A stretch of 64,000 bases of DNA, taken from the NCBI GenBank assembly GCA_009360885.1, contig SPEL01000004.1:279638-343637 (forward strand), given 5' to 3'. This document shows, in pieces, positions 34,976 through 44,650 of this stretch (positions are counted from its first letter, which is position 1; each line of letters begins with the position of its first letter). The position numbers and the translations under genes were made by a program. The notes below the pieces were generated by a model. That model saw only the letters and a list, made by a program, of their open reading frames with translations, did no database searches and was not told the DNA's origin. Source of the stretch: Sphingobium sp. GTDB taxonomy: Bacteria; Pseudomonadota; Alphaproteobacteria; Sphingomonadales; Sphingomonadaceae.

Positions 34976-37090
34976 CTAATTTTGCGATGATGGTTCCGCA
35001 GGCCTGTTGCTGTTGGCGGGTCTTGTTGCAGCAGGCCGGGGTGGTGTCGTGCCAGTCGCCGGAGCAGGCCGGTTACGATTACCGTCCCGACCCAGCACAT
35101 TATCAATCCATTCCTGATCGAGTTTACCGGTTGGTGTGGCGGGCGCAGGTCCGCCATTATCATCGGGAGCTGTAGGGGGAGGGCTATCCTGCGCAGCGCC
35201 TGCTATGGGGTTGCCATCTTCATCGACATAGAGTGTGTCGTCCGGGTCGCCATAATAGGATTCATTATCCGGTTCGAGCTGCCATTCCGGTAATGTCACC
35301 TCGGTTTCGAACTTTTCGGTGGGACGGCGGGCAACAGCTACCTTCATATAGCTGGCGAAGGCGCGGGCAGGGGCGCGGCCACCCTGAAGGCCGCCGACGG
35401 CCTTGGCATCATCCCGGCCCATCCATACGCCTGTGGTGATACCGCTGGAAAAGCCGAGGAACCAGCCATCCTTATTGCTGTTGGTGGTGCCGGTTTTACC
35501 TGCTACCGGGCGGCCAATTTGCGCGGCCCGGCCTGTGCCGGTGTTAACCGCGGTTTGCAGTAGATCGGTAATGCCAGCGGCTACCCATGGGGCCACCAGA
35601 ACGCGGCTGGTATCGTCCTTATGGGTATAAAGGATGCGACCGTCGCCGGTTGTAACCTTGGTAATGCCATAGGGTGTCACCGCAATGCCCTTGCGCGATA
35701 CAGAGGCGAAGGCGCGGGTCATGTCGATCAGGCGCACTTCATTGGATCCCAGCACCATAGAGGGGTGGGTATCAATTTTCGTGGTCACGCCAAAGCGTCG
35801 GGCCATATCGGCAATGGTGCCAAAACCGACATCCTGACCCAGCTTTGCCGCGACCGTATTGATGGAGTAAGCAAAGGCGGTACGGATATTGATTTCGCCG
35901 GAATAGCGGCCACTGCTGTTGCGGGGATTCCACCCGTTAATGTCAACGGGCTCATCCACAATAGTGGTTTCCGGGGTATATCCCCCCTCCAGCGCAGCCA
36001 GATAGACGAACAGCTTAAAGGCAGAGCCGGGCTGACGCATTGCAGTTGTGGCGCGGTTATAGTTGGAAGAAACATAATCCAGCCCGCCGACCATTGCCCG
36101 AACCGCGCCATCGCGATCCAGCGAGACAAGCGCACCCTGCGCCCCGGCAGGTACATTGGCGCGCAGGGAATCTGCGGCGGCGCGCTGCATCGCCGGGTCG
36201 ATCGTCGTGTATACGTCGAGCGGTTCATTGGGTTCGTCGATCAGCGTATCAAGCTGCGGCAAAGCCCAGTCGGTGAAATATCGGACGCTGTTCTGGGGTG
36301 GCTCTGGCGCCATTTTCACATCGTTAAGATCTGCTTCGGCCCGTTGCTGGGCGGTGATGGTGCCATTGGCCTTCATCACATCCAGAACGACACTGGCGCG
36401 GCCAAGGGCGGCATCGGCATCTGCCGTTGGGCTGTAGCTGGACGGAGCCTTGACCAGACCGGCGATGATCGCGGATTCTGGAAGGCTGAGCTTCGTACCG
36501 GGGTGGCCGAAGAATTTGCGGCTGGCGGCATCAATGCCATAGGCCCCGCCGCCAAAATAGACCTTGTTGAGGTAAAGTTCGAGAATCTGCTGCTTGGAAA
36601 ATTTCCGTTCCAGCGCCAGCGCCAATATCATCTCGCGCACTTTACGGCCAAAAGTGTAACTGTTGTTGAGGAAAATATTACGCGTTAGCTGCTGGGTGAT
36701 GGTCGATGCACCCTGCATACGGCGGCCCGTGCCGCGCGTTTCCAATGCAAACCAGGCGGCGCGCGCCATGCCGATGGGATCAACGCCGGGGTGGCTGTAA
36801 AAGCGCTTATCCTCAACCGAAACCATGGCTTTTGTCATGATATCGGGAATTTGGTCATAGGACAGCCAGCGACCATAGCTCGGCCCCAGAGAGACGATGA
36901 TGGACCCATCGGCGGCATGCACGCGGATCATCTGCCCATTGGGGGATGATTTCAGGCTCTCAAAACTGGGAAGCGATTGCATGGCGACAAAGACCGCTGC
37001 GACCAGCGCGATTATTCCGCCCAGCCCAAGAAACAAGCCCGTTTTGAAAAGCCGCCCGAGCCAGATTTTCGCCTTTTGCGGCATTGCCAT
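34976..37090 (-). CDS. class A penicillin-binding protein (PBP1A type)
   Basis: A bifunctional peptidoglycan synthase of 704 residues. There is a short cytoplasmic start and one transmembrane helix (about residues 18-42). The GT51 glycosyltransferase domain has VSVEDKRFYSHPGVDPIG near residue 90, QGASTITQQLTRN near 127 and ERKFSKQQILELYLN. The transpeptidase domain carries the serine motif PGSAFKLF (SxxK), SINT (SxN) and KTGTT. The tail is Pro/Asp/Asn-rich and probably disordered. It is smaller than E. coli PBP1a but typical for sphingomonads. It is transcribed alone; msrB on the same strand is 103 bases upstream. Confidence 0.93.
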   Translation of the reverse strand: MAMPQKAKIWLGRLFKTGLFLGLGGIIALVAAVFVAMQSLPSFESLKSSPNGQMIRVHAADGSIIVSLGPSYGRWLSYDQIPDIMTKAMVSVEDKRFYSHPGVDPIGMARAAWFALETRGTGRRMQGASTITQQLTRNIFLNNSYTFGRKVREMILALALERKFSKQQILELYLNKVYFGGGAYGIDAASRKFFGHPGTKLSLPESAIIAGLVKAPSSYSPTADADAALGRASVVLDVMKANGTITAQQRAEADLNDVKMAPEPPQNSVRYFTDWALPQLDTLIDEPNEPLDVYTTIDPAMQRAAADSLRANVPAGAQGALVSLDRDGAVRAMVGGLDYVSSNYNRATTAMRQPGSAFKLFVYLAALEGGYTPETTIVDEPVDINGWNPRNSSGRYSGEINIRTAFAYSINTVAAKLGQDVGFGTIADMARRFGVTTKIDTHPSMVLGSNEVRLIDMTRAFASVSRKGIAVTPYGITKVTTGDGRILYTHKDDTSRVLVAPWVAAGITDLLQTAVNTGTGRAAQIGRPVAGKTGTTNSNKDGWFLGFSSGITTGVWMGRDDAKAVGGLQGGRAPARAFASYMKVAVARRPTEKFETEVTLPEWQLEPDNESYYGDPDDTLYVDEDGNPIAGAAQDSPPPTAPDDNGGPAPATPTGKLDQEWIDNVLGRDGNRNRPAPATGTTPPRPAATRPANSNRPAEPSSQN

Positions 37091-37193
37091 GCTATAATTG
37101 TTCCGCTCTGTTATTCATACCCGACTTACTCTGCCTGAGGGCAAGCCGCAAGTTGCCTTCTGATGCTATTTGGGTTGAATGAGCGCTGAATGT

Positions 37194-37589
37194 TTATCGC
37201 GGTTCAAATTCCATGGAGGCACTGTTAATGCAGTAACGCAGGCCGTTGTCGCCGGGGCCATCGGGAAAAACATGGCCAAGATGTCCGTCACAACGGGCGC
37301 AGCGTACTTCTATACGGCGCATACCGTGGCTACTGTCTTCATAAGCGGTGACAGTGTCCTGCGCGACGGGTTCGGTAAAGCTGGGCCAGCCAGAACCGCT
37401 ATTATATTTGCTGTCAGAGTTGAACAATTCATTGCCACATCCGGCGCAAAGATAGATGCCGTCGGCTTTCAACGATTCATACGCCCCGGTGAAGGCGCGT
37501 TCTGTCCCTGCTTCCCGCAGCACATGATATTGCTGTGGGGTCAGGCGATCCCGCCATTGCTCATCCGTCAGAATAAGTTTTTCGGTCAT
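37194..37589 (-). CDS. msrB: peptide-methionine (R)-S-oxide reductase
   Basis: A 131-residue MsrB that repairs methionine-R-sulfoxide. The SelR domain is seen in [31 protein letters not shown] and the catalytic [11 protein letters not shown] near the C-terminus. Two CxxC pairs (CAGC and CARC) are the structural zinc site. The start at 37589 matches the family's beginning ([18 protein letters not shown]). The upstream frame reads into the cold-shock terminator and is not coding. It is separated from csp by a terminator. Confidence 0.95.
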   Translation of the reverse strand: MTEKLILTDEQWRDRLTPQQYHVLREAGTERAFTGAYESLKADGIYLCAGCGNELFNSDSKYNSGSGWPSFTEPVAQDTVTAYEDSSHGMRRIEVRCARCDGHLGHVFPDGPGDNGLRYCINSASMEFEPR

Positions 37590-37675
37590 AGATGGAATAT
37601 GAGAGACTTGTGACGGCTGTGCAAGGGGGGAGGGCCGCGAAAATGAGGGGAGAAATGACATGACTCTCACCCATA

Positions 37676-37716
37676 GAAAAAGCCTGCCAGCACCATCCGC
37701 GCCAGCAGGCCTTTTA
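37676..37716 (-). terminator. intrinsic terminator after the cold-shock gene
   Basis: On the minus strand a GCCTGC/GCAGGC stem with an inner GC-rich part is followed by TTTTTC, 15 bases after the double-CSD gene stop. It separates that gene from msrB. Confidence 0.78.
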
Positions 37717-37731
37717 AATTTAAAGCGAGAT

Positions 37732-38508
37732 TCAGTCTGCTTTGGATTGCAGATTGACGGCAGCATATTTGCCGCGACGATCAACCTCAATTTCAAATTC
37801 CAGACGATCGCCTTCCTGCAGGTTCGACATGCCAGCACGTTCAACCGCACTGATGTGAACAAAGGCGTCAGGCTGGCCGTCATCACGCTGGATGAAGCCG
37901 AAACCCTTGGTTCCGTTGAAGAACTTAACGACACCGGTAGCGCGTTCGCCGGTCAGCTGACGCTGCGGGGCACCGCCACGATCACCACTCGGAGCCGGAC
38001 GTTCGGAGCGCGGACGCTCTTCAACCGGAAGAGGTTCGCCATCGATCTTGAGATCGGTTGCGGAAACCTTGCCACCACGATCAACGAGGGTGAAGCCGAG
38101 CTGCTGCCCTTCGGCAAGACCAGTCAAGCCAGCCTGTTCAACGGCGCTGATGTGAACGAAAACGTCTTCGCCGCCATCATCACGAACGATAAAGCCGAAG
38201 CCTTTCTGTCCGTTGAAGAATTTTACGACACCAGTGCCTTCGCCGACGACCTGCGCAGGCATGCCGCCGCGGAAACCGCCGCCACCGCCACCGCCGCCGC
38301 TGCGGAAACCGCCGCCGCCAAAGCCACCACGGTCACGATCACCGAAGCCGCCGCGGTCACCAAAACCACCCCGGTCGCCGAAACCGCCACGGTCACCGAA
38401 GCCACCGCCAAAGTGACTGCCATGATCCGGGAAGCCGCCAAAATCGTCGCCGCCGAAACCGTCCCTTTTATCCCTGCCGCGTCCGCGGCGACCTCTATCA
38501 AAACTCAT
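37732..38508 (-). CDS. tandem cold-shock-domain protein with Gly/Arg-rich N-terminus
   Basis: A 258-residue RNA-binding protein with two cold-shock domains, at about residues 90-155 and 190-255. Each has an RNP1-like KGFGFI and an RNP2-like VFVHIS or AFVHIS motif. The N-terminal 80 residues are very rich in Gly, Arg, Phe and Asp, with a repeated GGFGDRG unit (four copies) and RGG-like segments. Double-CSD proteins are typical of alphaproteobacteria and act as RNA chaperones; the RGG part may add nonspecific RNA affinity. The 181-bp upstream gap could hold the cold-sensing 5' UTR. Confidence 0.9.
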   Translation of the reverse strand: MSFDRGRRGRGRDKRDGFGGDDFGGFPDHGSHFGGGFGDRGGFGDRGGFGDRGGFGDRDRGGFGGGGFRSGGGGGGGGFRGGMPAQVVGEGTGVVKFFNGQKGFGFIVRDDGGEDVFVHISAVEQAGLTGLAEGQQLGFTLVDRGGKVSATDLKIDGEPLPVEERPRSERPAPSGDRGGAPQRQLTGERATGVVKFFNGTKGFGFIQRDDGQPDAFVHISAVERAGMSNLQEGDRLEFEIEVDRRGKYAAVNLQSKAD

Positions 38509-38689
38509 GCCCTGTTAGTCACTTTCACTTCGCCCGAATCTAAGTATCGGATGATACATGCCGGACGAAGGGCATGTAGAATCCGCCGCTACACTACGGT
38601 CAGACCAGAACCGTATCAAATTTTACACGGCAGGGCTAATATTTTCTTTGATACGAAATATTGCTGAAAATATTATTAGGAACGCAGTT

Positions 38690-39955
38690 TTACGGTCGGG
38701 TCTGCCCTGTACCACGCACTACCCATTTATAGGTGGTCAGTCCCTCCAGCGCGACTGGCCCGCGCGCATGGAGTCGTCCGGTGGAGATACCGATTTCTGC
38801 GCCCAGCCCGAACTCGCCGCCATCGGCAAACTGGGTGGATGCATTCCACATCACAATTGCGCTATCTACCTGATTCAAAAAGCGTTCTGCTACGTCAGCA
38901 TCTTCGGTAATAATGGCATCGGTGTGGTGGCTGCTATGTGCGGCGATATGGGTGAGGGCTTCATCCGGGCCGCTTACCTGCGCCGCTGAAACGATAGCGT
39001 CGAGATATTCTGTATCCCAATCTTCTTCGCTGGCAGGGGTAACGCGATTATCCAGTGCGGTGATTGCTTCATCCCCGCGCACAGCGCATCCGGCATCAAT
39101 CAGCGCTGCAATAATCTCTGCGGTTGCAGGGAAAGCTGAGTCGAAAAGAATCGTTTCCGTAGCACCGCAAATGCCGGTGCGGCGCATCTTGGCATTGACG
39201 ATCAGCGATTTTGCCATGGCCGAATCGGCTTTGCTGTGGACATAGCTGCTGTTCATGCCATCAAGATGGGCGAGAACAGGAACGCGGGCTTCTTCCTGAA
39301 CGCGGGCAACCAGCGATTTGCCACCGCGCGGCACGATCAGGTCAATAAGGCCCGATGCACGCAGCATTGCGCCCACGGCGGCACGGTCTGTCGTGGGGAC
39401 GAGCTGGATGGCATGAACCGGCAGACCAGCGGCGGTAATTCCTTCGGTCATAGCCGCGTGAATGGCCCGGTTGCTCTCCACCGCCTCGCTACCGCCACGC
39501 AGAATCGCGGCATTGCCAGCGCGCAGGCACAGGGCCGCGGCATCGGCGGTCACATTGGGGCGGCTTTCGTAAATAATACCGATCACACCCAAAGGAACGC
39601 GGACACGCTGTAATATCAGGCCGTTGGGACGGCGGGTTTCTTCGATGATGCTGCCCAGAGGGTTAGAAAGCCGGGCTACCTGCTCCACGCCTTTGGCGGT
39701 TCCCTCAACCCGGTCTGTATCCAGACGCAGACGATCCAGCAAAGCCGGAGTCAGGCCACGCGCTGCGGCATTTTCCATATCCTGCTCATTAGCGCGGCAT
39801 ATGTCATTGCATTTATCCCGCAACGCCTGAGCGGCGAGTTCCAGCCCACGCGCCTTGGTTGCGTCATCGGCAAGGGCCAGCGCCGCTCCTGCGCCACGGG
39901 CACGATTCGCCATGGTGGCGATCAGCATTTCGGGGCTTTGGGTCATATCGTTCAT
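38690..39955 (-). CDS. proA: glutamate-5-semialdehyde dehydrogenase (gamma-glutamyl phosphate reductase)
   Basis: The second step of proline synthesis, NADPH-dependent reduction of gamma-glutamyl phosphate. The protein is 421 residues from the ATG at 39955. The aldehyde dehydrogenase-like fold shows VPLGVIGIIYESRPNVTADAAALC (near residue 110), DLIVPRGGKSLV and the catalytic NAKMRRTGICGATETIL (Cys near residue 260), with the C-terminal EFGLGAEIGIST. The ATG at 39946 is a possible alternative start. It is divergent from the RNase D-like gene. A proB gene is not in this window. Confidence 0.95.
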   Translation of the reverse strand: MNDMTQSPEMLIATMANRARGAGAALALADDATKARGLELAAQALRDKCNDICRANEQDMENAAARGLTPALLDRLRLDTDRVEGTAKGVEQVARLSNPLGSIIEETRRPNGLILQRVRVPLGVIGIIYESRPNVTADAAALCLRAGNAAILRGGSEAVESNRAIHAAMTEGITAAGLPVHAIQLVPTTDRAAVGAMLRASGLIDLIVPRGGKSLVARVQEEARVPVLAHLDGMNSSYVHSKADSAMAKSLIVNAKMRRTGICGATETILFDSAFPATAEIIAALIDAGCAVRGDEAITALDNRVTPASEEDWDTEYLDAIVSAAQVSGPDEALTHIAAHSSHHTDAIITEDADVAERFLNQVDSAIVMWNASTQFADGGEFGLGAEIGISTGRLHARGPVALEGLTTYKWVVRGTGQTRP

Positions 39956-40142
39956 ATCTTGTCCGGTTCGTTCTATTCGCTGAGTGCGGGCTCTACCATG
40001 CTCGGATGGCCGCGCAAAGTCGCAATAGGATGACAGTGCGCCATGCCAGATGAGGGCCAGACGAAAAGAGGCATCCCGATGAGGTAAGCGATTTATCGCA
40101 GAATCCGTTGAGCTTTCGTCTCCGGGCAGATAAGGGAACTGC

Positions 40143-40760
40143 ATGACCGTTTATTTCCATGAAGAAGATCTGCCGGAAGGCGTGCTGGCTGATGGCCCTG
40201 TTGCCATTGATACTGAAACCATGGGGCTGATTACCCCGCGTGATCGCCTTTGCGTTGTGCAGATCAGCGATGGCAAAGGGGATGAGCATCTGGTGCGCTT
40301 CAACCCCGGCAGCAAATATAATGCGCCGAATCTGAAGGCCGTCATCGCCGACCCTAACCGACTGAAAATATTCCATTTCGGGCGTTTTGATATTGCCGCT
40401 ATGCAGCATTATCTGGGCGTGCTGGCTACGCCGGTTTACTGCACGAAGATCGCGTCGCGGCTCATCCGCACTTATACTGACCGCCATGGCCTCAAGGAAC
40501 TGGTGCGTGAATTGCTGGGTCAGGAAATCAGCAAGCAACAGCAAAGCTCTGATTGGGGTGGCCCGGTTCTTTCTGAAGCGCAGCGGGATTATGCGGCATC
40601 TGATGTGCGGTATCTGCACCGGCTGATGGATGAGCTGAATCGCCGTCTTGTGCGCGAAGGCCGCATGGAAATGGCGCAGGCCTGCTTTGATTTTCTGCCG
40701 CACCGGGCCTTGCTGGATTTGGCAGGCTGGCCGGAAACAGATATTTTCTCGCACGCCTGA
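40143..40760 (+). CDS. RNase D-like 3'-5' exonuclease
   Basis: A 205-residue DEDDy-type exonuclease corresponding to the catalytic domain of RNase D without HRDC domains. Motif I AIDTETMGLI is near residue 21, motif II FHFGRFDIAAM near residue 77, and motif III YAASDVRYLHRLMDEL near residue 150. Short RNase D-like proteins of this kind are common in alphaproteobacteria and may trim structured RNA 3' ends. It is followed 29 bases later by lptC. Confidence 0.9.
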   Translation: MTVYFHEEDLPEGVLADGPVAIDTETMGLITPRDRLCVVQISDGKGDEHLVRFNPGSKYNAPNLKAVIADPNRLKIFHFGRFDIAAMQHYLGVLATPVYCTKIASRLIRTYTDRHGLKELVRELLGQEISKQQQSSDWGGPVLSEAQRDYAASDVRYLHRLMDELNRRLVREGRMEMAQACFDFLPHRALLDLAGWPETDIFSHA

Positions 40761-40789
40761 TGGCGCGTTTCACGAAAGGCTGAGCCCTT

Positions 40790-41434
40790 ATGTCGCAGCT
40801 TGCAGATACCCAGCGGACAGCGCGCCAGCAATGGGCGATGCCGGGCGGCCTGCATGACCGGCTGGTGCGCATTGCCAAAAATGTCCTGCCCGTAGCGGTA
40901 GGCGCATTGGTTGCTTTTCTGGCGGCTGCTCCGTTCACGACCCAGAATGAGGTGAGCTTCGTTCTGGATAAAAAGGGCGTTGATGTCGCCTCTGAGCGGA
41001 TGAAGGTTAAGGAAGCGCTTTATCGCGGCACCGATAGCAAGGGGAGGCCTTTCTCTCTACGGGCGGGGTCTGCCGTACAGAAAACATCGCGTGATCCGAT
41101 TGTAGAAATGCAGGATTTATCTGCCCGGCTGATGATGAACGAAGGCGCGGCTGTGCTGAAGGCGGACCGGGGGCGCTATAATATGGATCAGGAGCGGATG
41201 AGCATTGTCGGCCCGGTTCAGTTTGATTCTGCACAGAAATATCGGCTGACGACGCGCGATGTGGATATTGACCTCAAGACCCGCAGCATGGAAAGTAACG
41301 GCCCGGTTTATGGGCGAATTCCGATGGGGCCGTTTAATGCCAACCATCTGGAGGCGGATTTGAATGCGCGCACTGTCACGCTGGTGGGCAATGCGCGCTT
41401 GCGTATCGAACAAAATGCACTCAAAGGACGATGA
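40790..41434 (+). CDS. lptC: LPS export protein LptC
   Basis: A 214-residue bitopic inner-membrane protein. One transmembrane helix is near residues 33-50 (VLPVAVGALVAFLAAAPF) and the periplasmic LptC beta-jellyroll follows. It receives LPS from the LptBFG transporter and passes it to LptA. The domain is recognised from its position between rnd and lptA, and from the YRLTTRDVDIDLKTRSMESNGPV repeat-like strands. Start at the ATG at 40790. It overlaps lptA by four bases. Confidence 0.87.
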   Translation: MSQLADTQRTARQQWAMPGGLHDRLVRIAKNVLPVAVGALVAFLAAAPFTTQNEVSFVLDKKGVDVASERMKVKEALYRGTDSKGRPFSLRAGSAVQKTSRDPIVEMQDLSARLMMNEGAAVLKADRGRYNMDQERMSIVGPVQFDSAQKYRLTTRDVDIDLKTRSMESNGPVYGRIPMGPFNANHLEADLNARTVTLVGNARLRIEQNALKGR

Positions 41435-41997
41435 TGATGGTTCGGCCTTTTTTCCTTGCTTCCCTGTCGGTGATGATCGGCGTTTCCGGCGCGTTTCTCT
41501 ATGGCTCTGCCGGGGGAGAGGCGCAGGCACAGTTACTGAGCGGGCATGACAGTAATGCCCCGGTTAATTTCGCGGCGGACCGCATAGAGGTGCAGGACCG
41601 TGCAGACCGCGTTGTGGTTTCCGGCAATGTGCATGTGACGCAGGGCGGGCTGACGTTGGATTCGACGCGGATGACCGTCGCCTATCGGAACAGCGGCGGC
41701 ATAGAAATTGATCGCATCGACGCATCCGGCAATGTGCGGGTGTCGCGTGGTAATGAGCGCGCCCGGGGTGATGTCGCTATATATGATCTCAATAACCGTA
41801 TCATTACGATGATGGGTAATGTTGAACTCAATCAGGGCAGCAACCGCCTGTCGGGCGGGCGTCTGGTGATGGATTTGCAAAGTGGCCGGTCAACGGTTGA
41901 TGGTAAATCCTCTGCTGCTTCTGGCGGGAATCAGGCTGGCGGCGGTGGCCGGGTGACGGGTACCTTCACCGTACCGCAGCGGGATACCAATCGCTAA
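41431..41997 (+). CDS. lptA: LPS transport periplasmic protein LptA
   Basis: A 188-residue periplasmic protein with a signal peptide (MMMVRPFFLASLSVMIGVSGAF) and the OstA-like N-terminal fold (VNFAADRIEVQDRADRVVVSGNVHVTQGG). It bridges LptC and the outer-membrane LptD in the LPS transenvelope bridge. Its tail is rich in Gly, Ser and Ala. It overlaps lptC by four bases and is followed by an intrinsic terminator before lptB, so this part of the transporter is probably transcribed separately from lptB. Confidence 0.88.
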   Translation: MMMVRPFFLASLSVMIGVSGAFLYGSAGGEAQAQLLSGHDSNAPVNFAADRIEVQDRADRVVVSGNVHVTQGGLTLDSTRMTVAYRNSGGIEIDRIDASGNVRVSRGNERARGDVAIYDLNNRIITMMGNVELNQGSNRLSGGRLVMDLQSGRSTVDGKSSAASGGNQAGGGGRVTGTFTVPQRDTNR

Positions 41998-42007
41998 TCA
42001 TGGGCGG

Positions 42008-42028
42008 GGCAGGGGCGCCCTGCCTTTT
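42008..42028 (+). terminator. intrinsic terminator between lptA and lptB
   Basis: A perfect 7-bp stem GGCAGGG/CCCTGCC with a three-base GCG loop followed by TTTT, ten bases after the lptA stop. It interrupts the usual lptC-lptA-lptB transcription unit. Confidence 0.75.
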
Positions 42029-42145
42029 GGGAGGCAGGATGCTTCTCTTTTCCAAATATTATCATGCATAAAGCTTGCCAGATCGGGGAGGATACCCGAT
42101 ATTTCTGGTCCATGCCCGCCTGCCGCTTGCCAGCAAGGATAGACT

Positions 42146-42934
42146 ATGACTGATACAGTGATGACCCGACCTGACGGGCAAAGCGCCAAAGAGGCGGAGA
42201 GAATAGCGCAGCAAGGCGGGCTGGAAGTCATTTCCATCGCCAAAAGCTATGATCGACGACCGATATTGACCGACATCTCTCTCAGCGTGGCAAAGGGTGA
42301 GGTTGTTGGCCTGCTTGGCCCCAATGGCGCGGGCAAGACAACCTGCTTCTATTCCATCATGGGGCTGGTGCGGCCAGATAGTGGCCGTATTGCGCTGGAT
42401 GGCCATGATATTACCGGCCTCCCCATGTATCGCCGTGCGATATTGGGGCTGGGTTATTTGCCGCAGGAAACCTCTATTTTCCGGGGCATGACGGTGGAGC
42501 AGAATATTACCGCCGTGCTGGAACTGGCGGAACCGGATGCGGCGGAACGGGCGCGTCGGCTGGAGGAATTGCTCGGTGAATTTGGCCTGACGCGTTTACG
42601 TGCCAGCGCCGCCATGGCGCTGTCTGGCGGGGAAAGGCGGCGCTGTGAAATTGCGCGGGCTTTGGCCGCTAATCCCTCTATCGTTCTGCTGGATGAGCCT
42701 TTTGCGGGTATTGATCCGCTGTCGATTGCGGATATTCGTGATCTGGTAAAGCAACTTCGTACACGCGGCATTGGTGTGCTGATTACCGACCATAATGTGC
42801 GTGAAACGCTGGAAATTGTGGACCGTGCCTGCATCATTTATGATGGTAAAGTGCTGTTTACCGGCAGCCCCGATGAGCTGGTCTCCAATGCTGAGGTTCG
42901 CCGCCTTTACCTGGGCGAGAGCTTCTCGATGTAA
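42146..42934 (+). CDS. lptB: LPS export ABC transporter ATP-binding protein LptB
   Basis: A 262-residue ABC ATPase powering LPS extraction. Walker A GLLGPNGAGKTTCFY is near residue 53, the Q-loop YLPQETSIFRGMT near 110, the signature LSGGERRRCEIARAL near 157 and Walker B VLLDEPFAGIDP near 180, followed by H-loop ITDHNVRETL. The N-terminal 25 residues are an extension before the ABC domain. It lies 25 bases before rpoN, as in many proteobacteria. Confidence 0.95.
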   Translation: MTDTVMTRPDGQSAKEAERIAQQGGLEVISIAKSYDRRPILTDISLSVAKGEVVGLLGPNGAGKTTCFYSIMGLVRPDSGRIALDGHDITGLPMYRRAILGLGYLPQETSIFRGMTVEQNITAVLELAEPDAAERARRLEELLGEFGLTRLRASAAMALSGGERRRCEIARALAANPSIVLLDEPFAGIDPLSIADIRDLVKQLRTRGIGVLITDHNVRETLEIVDRACIIYDGKVLFTGSPDELVSNAEVRRLYLGESFSM

Positions 42935-42958
42935 GCCTATGGGTGGGGGCGGATCATC

Positions 42959-44479
42959 ATGGCGCTGACACCGCGTCTCGACCTGCGGCAGAGCCAGTCT
43001 CTGGTGATGACGCCGCAGCTACAGCAGGCGATAAAGCTGCTTGCCCTCTCCAATATCGAACTTGAAACTCATATTGCCGAAGAGGTAGAGCGTAACCCTC
43101 TGCTCGAACTGGTCCGTGCGGGTGAAGGGCCAGAGGAGAGCGCGCCTAATGGCCCCACCGAAGCGCGTAATAATGCTGAGGCACTGACTGCCGATGCAGG
43201 TAGTGATGCGATGATGCGCGATGGTGCGGTGATGACCGATAGCCCGCTTGATGTAGAGGGAGGACCGGAGGACGGTGCAGACCGTGGCGCGCGGGAGGAG
43301 GGGACGGATGCCGCCGCCAGCGCCATCGGCGCAGGGGATTCTTTCCTATCGGTTGGATATAGTGAAAACGGCCCTGATTTCGATAGTTTTGCTAGCGCGG
43401 ATATCAGCCTTCAGGAGCATCTGATGGAACAGGCGCGGCTGCGTCTTTCCGACATGGATTTGCTGATCGCCAGCCAGCTTATTGGTCAGATGGATGATTC
43501 CGGCTATCTGGAGGTGGAGCTTTTCAACATTGCTGATGCTTTGGGGCTGCCTCTGGCGCGGATAGAGGCTGTTCTGGCGGTTATTCATGGTTTTGATCCG
43601 GTTGGTGTAGGCGCGCGGTCTCTCTCCGAATGTCTGGCGTTACAGGCTAAGGAGGCGGATCGCTATGATCCTGCGATGGCGACGCTGATTGCCAATCTTG
43701 ATTTGCTAGCGAAGAGGGCGCTGCCACAGCTGCGCCGGATTTGCGGGGTGGATGAAGAAGACCTGTTCGATATGATCCGTGAACTGCGTGGTTATGACCC
43801 GAAGCCGGGCCTGCGTTTTTCCAGCAACGATAGCCATGGTGTCATTGCGGATGTGTTCGTAACCCCGCGGGGGCAAGGTTGGGCGATAGAGATTAATGCG
43901 GCGACCTTGCCCCAAATTCTGATTAATCGCCATTATCATGCCGAACTGCTGGACGGTGCGCAGGATAAAGCCTCTAAAACATGGCTGACGGAGTGCATGA
44001 CGAGCGCGAACTGGCTGGTCCGCGCACTAGACCAGCGCCAGCGCACGATCATCCGTGTTGTTGCGGAAATCGTACGGCAGCAGGAGGAGTTTTTCCGGCG
44101 CGGTGTTTCCGGTCTCAGGCCCATGACATTAAAGGCTGTGGCCGACGCAATTGATATGCATGAATCGACGGTCAGCCGCGTAACCAGCAATAAATATCTC
44201 TCTTGCCCGCGTGGCCTGTATGAACTCAAATATTTCTTCACCAGCGCCATCGCATCGGTTGATGGTGGTGAAGGGGCATCGGCTGAGGCCGTGAAAAGCA
44301 GGATACAGGCCCTTATCAGCGGTGAAGACGCACGAAAAATCCTTTCGGATGATACACTGGTTGATCTGCTGAAGGCAGAGGGTTTTGACATTGCCCGGCG
44401 TACTGTCGCCAAATATCGGGAATCGCTGGGTATTGGCTCTTCCGTGCAGCGACGCAGGCAGAAAGCTCTGGCGGGCTAA
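42959..44479 (+). CDS. rpoN: RNA polymerase sigma-54 factor
   Basis: A 506-residue sigma-54. Region I at the N-terminus (QSQSLVMTPQLQQAIKLLALSNIELE) interacts with enhancer-binding proteins. The acidic region II occupies residues 50-130. Core-binding and HTH regions follow, and the diagnostic RpoN box ARRTVAKYRESLGI is near residue 480. It directs transcription from -24/-12 promoters for nitrogen assimilation, motility and other functions. It follows lptB by 25 bases; the hpf-ptsN pair that often lies next to rpoN is about 14 kb away. Confidence 0.96.
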   Translation: MALTPRLDLRQSQSLVMTPQLQQAIKLLALSNIELETHIAEEVERNPLLELVRAGEGPEESAPNGPTEARNNAEALTADAGSDAMMRDGAVMTDSPLDVEGGPEDGADRGAREEGTDAAASAIGAGDSFLSVGYSENGPDFDSFASADISLQEHLMEQARLRLSDMDLLIASQLIGQMDDSGYLEVELFNIADALGLPLARIEAVLAVIHGFDPVGVGARSLSECLALQAKEADRYDPAMATLIANLDLLAKRALPQLRRICGVDEEDLFDMIRELRGYDPKPGLRFSSNDSHGVIADVFVTPRGQGWAIEINAATLPQILINRHYHAELLDGAQDKASKTWLTECMTSANWLVRALDQRQRTIIRVVAEIVRQQEEFFRRGVSGLRPMTLKAVADAIDMHESTVSRVTSNKYLSCPRGLYELKYFFTSAIASVDGGEGASAEAVKSRIQALISGEDARKILSDDTLVDLLKAEGFDIARRTVAKYRESLGIGSSVQRRRQKALAG

Positions 44480-44650
44480 TACTAAAGTCCTGCCCGATGT
44501 GTCTTGTTCGTTCCACTTGCCTGATGATAGGTTAGGCGTGGCCTGAGTTGATCCGGGTCAATGCCTCATCAGGGCGGAGGGGTATAGAAACCTGCAGTGG
44601 CGGTCGTTGTTGCTGACCATAGAGCGGGGCTAAGAGGAAGGATTTGTCTC

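Noticed and set aside
35621-36688. 355-residue open frame on the plus strand
   Set aside because: It runs antisense through the penicillin-binding protein gene and has no domain or ribosome-binding site.
37660-38667. 335-residue Ala/Thr-rich open frame on the plus strand
   Set aside because: Antisense to the double cold-shock gene; the repeats reflect its Gly-rich coding.
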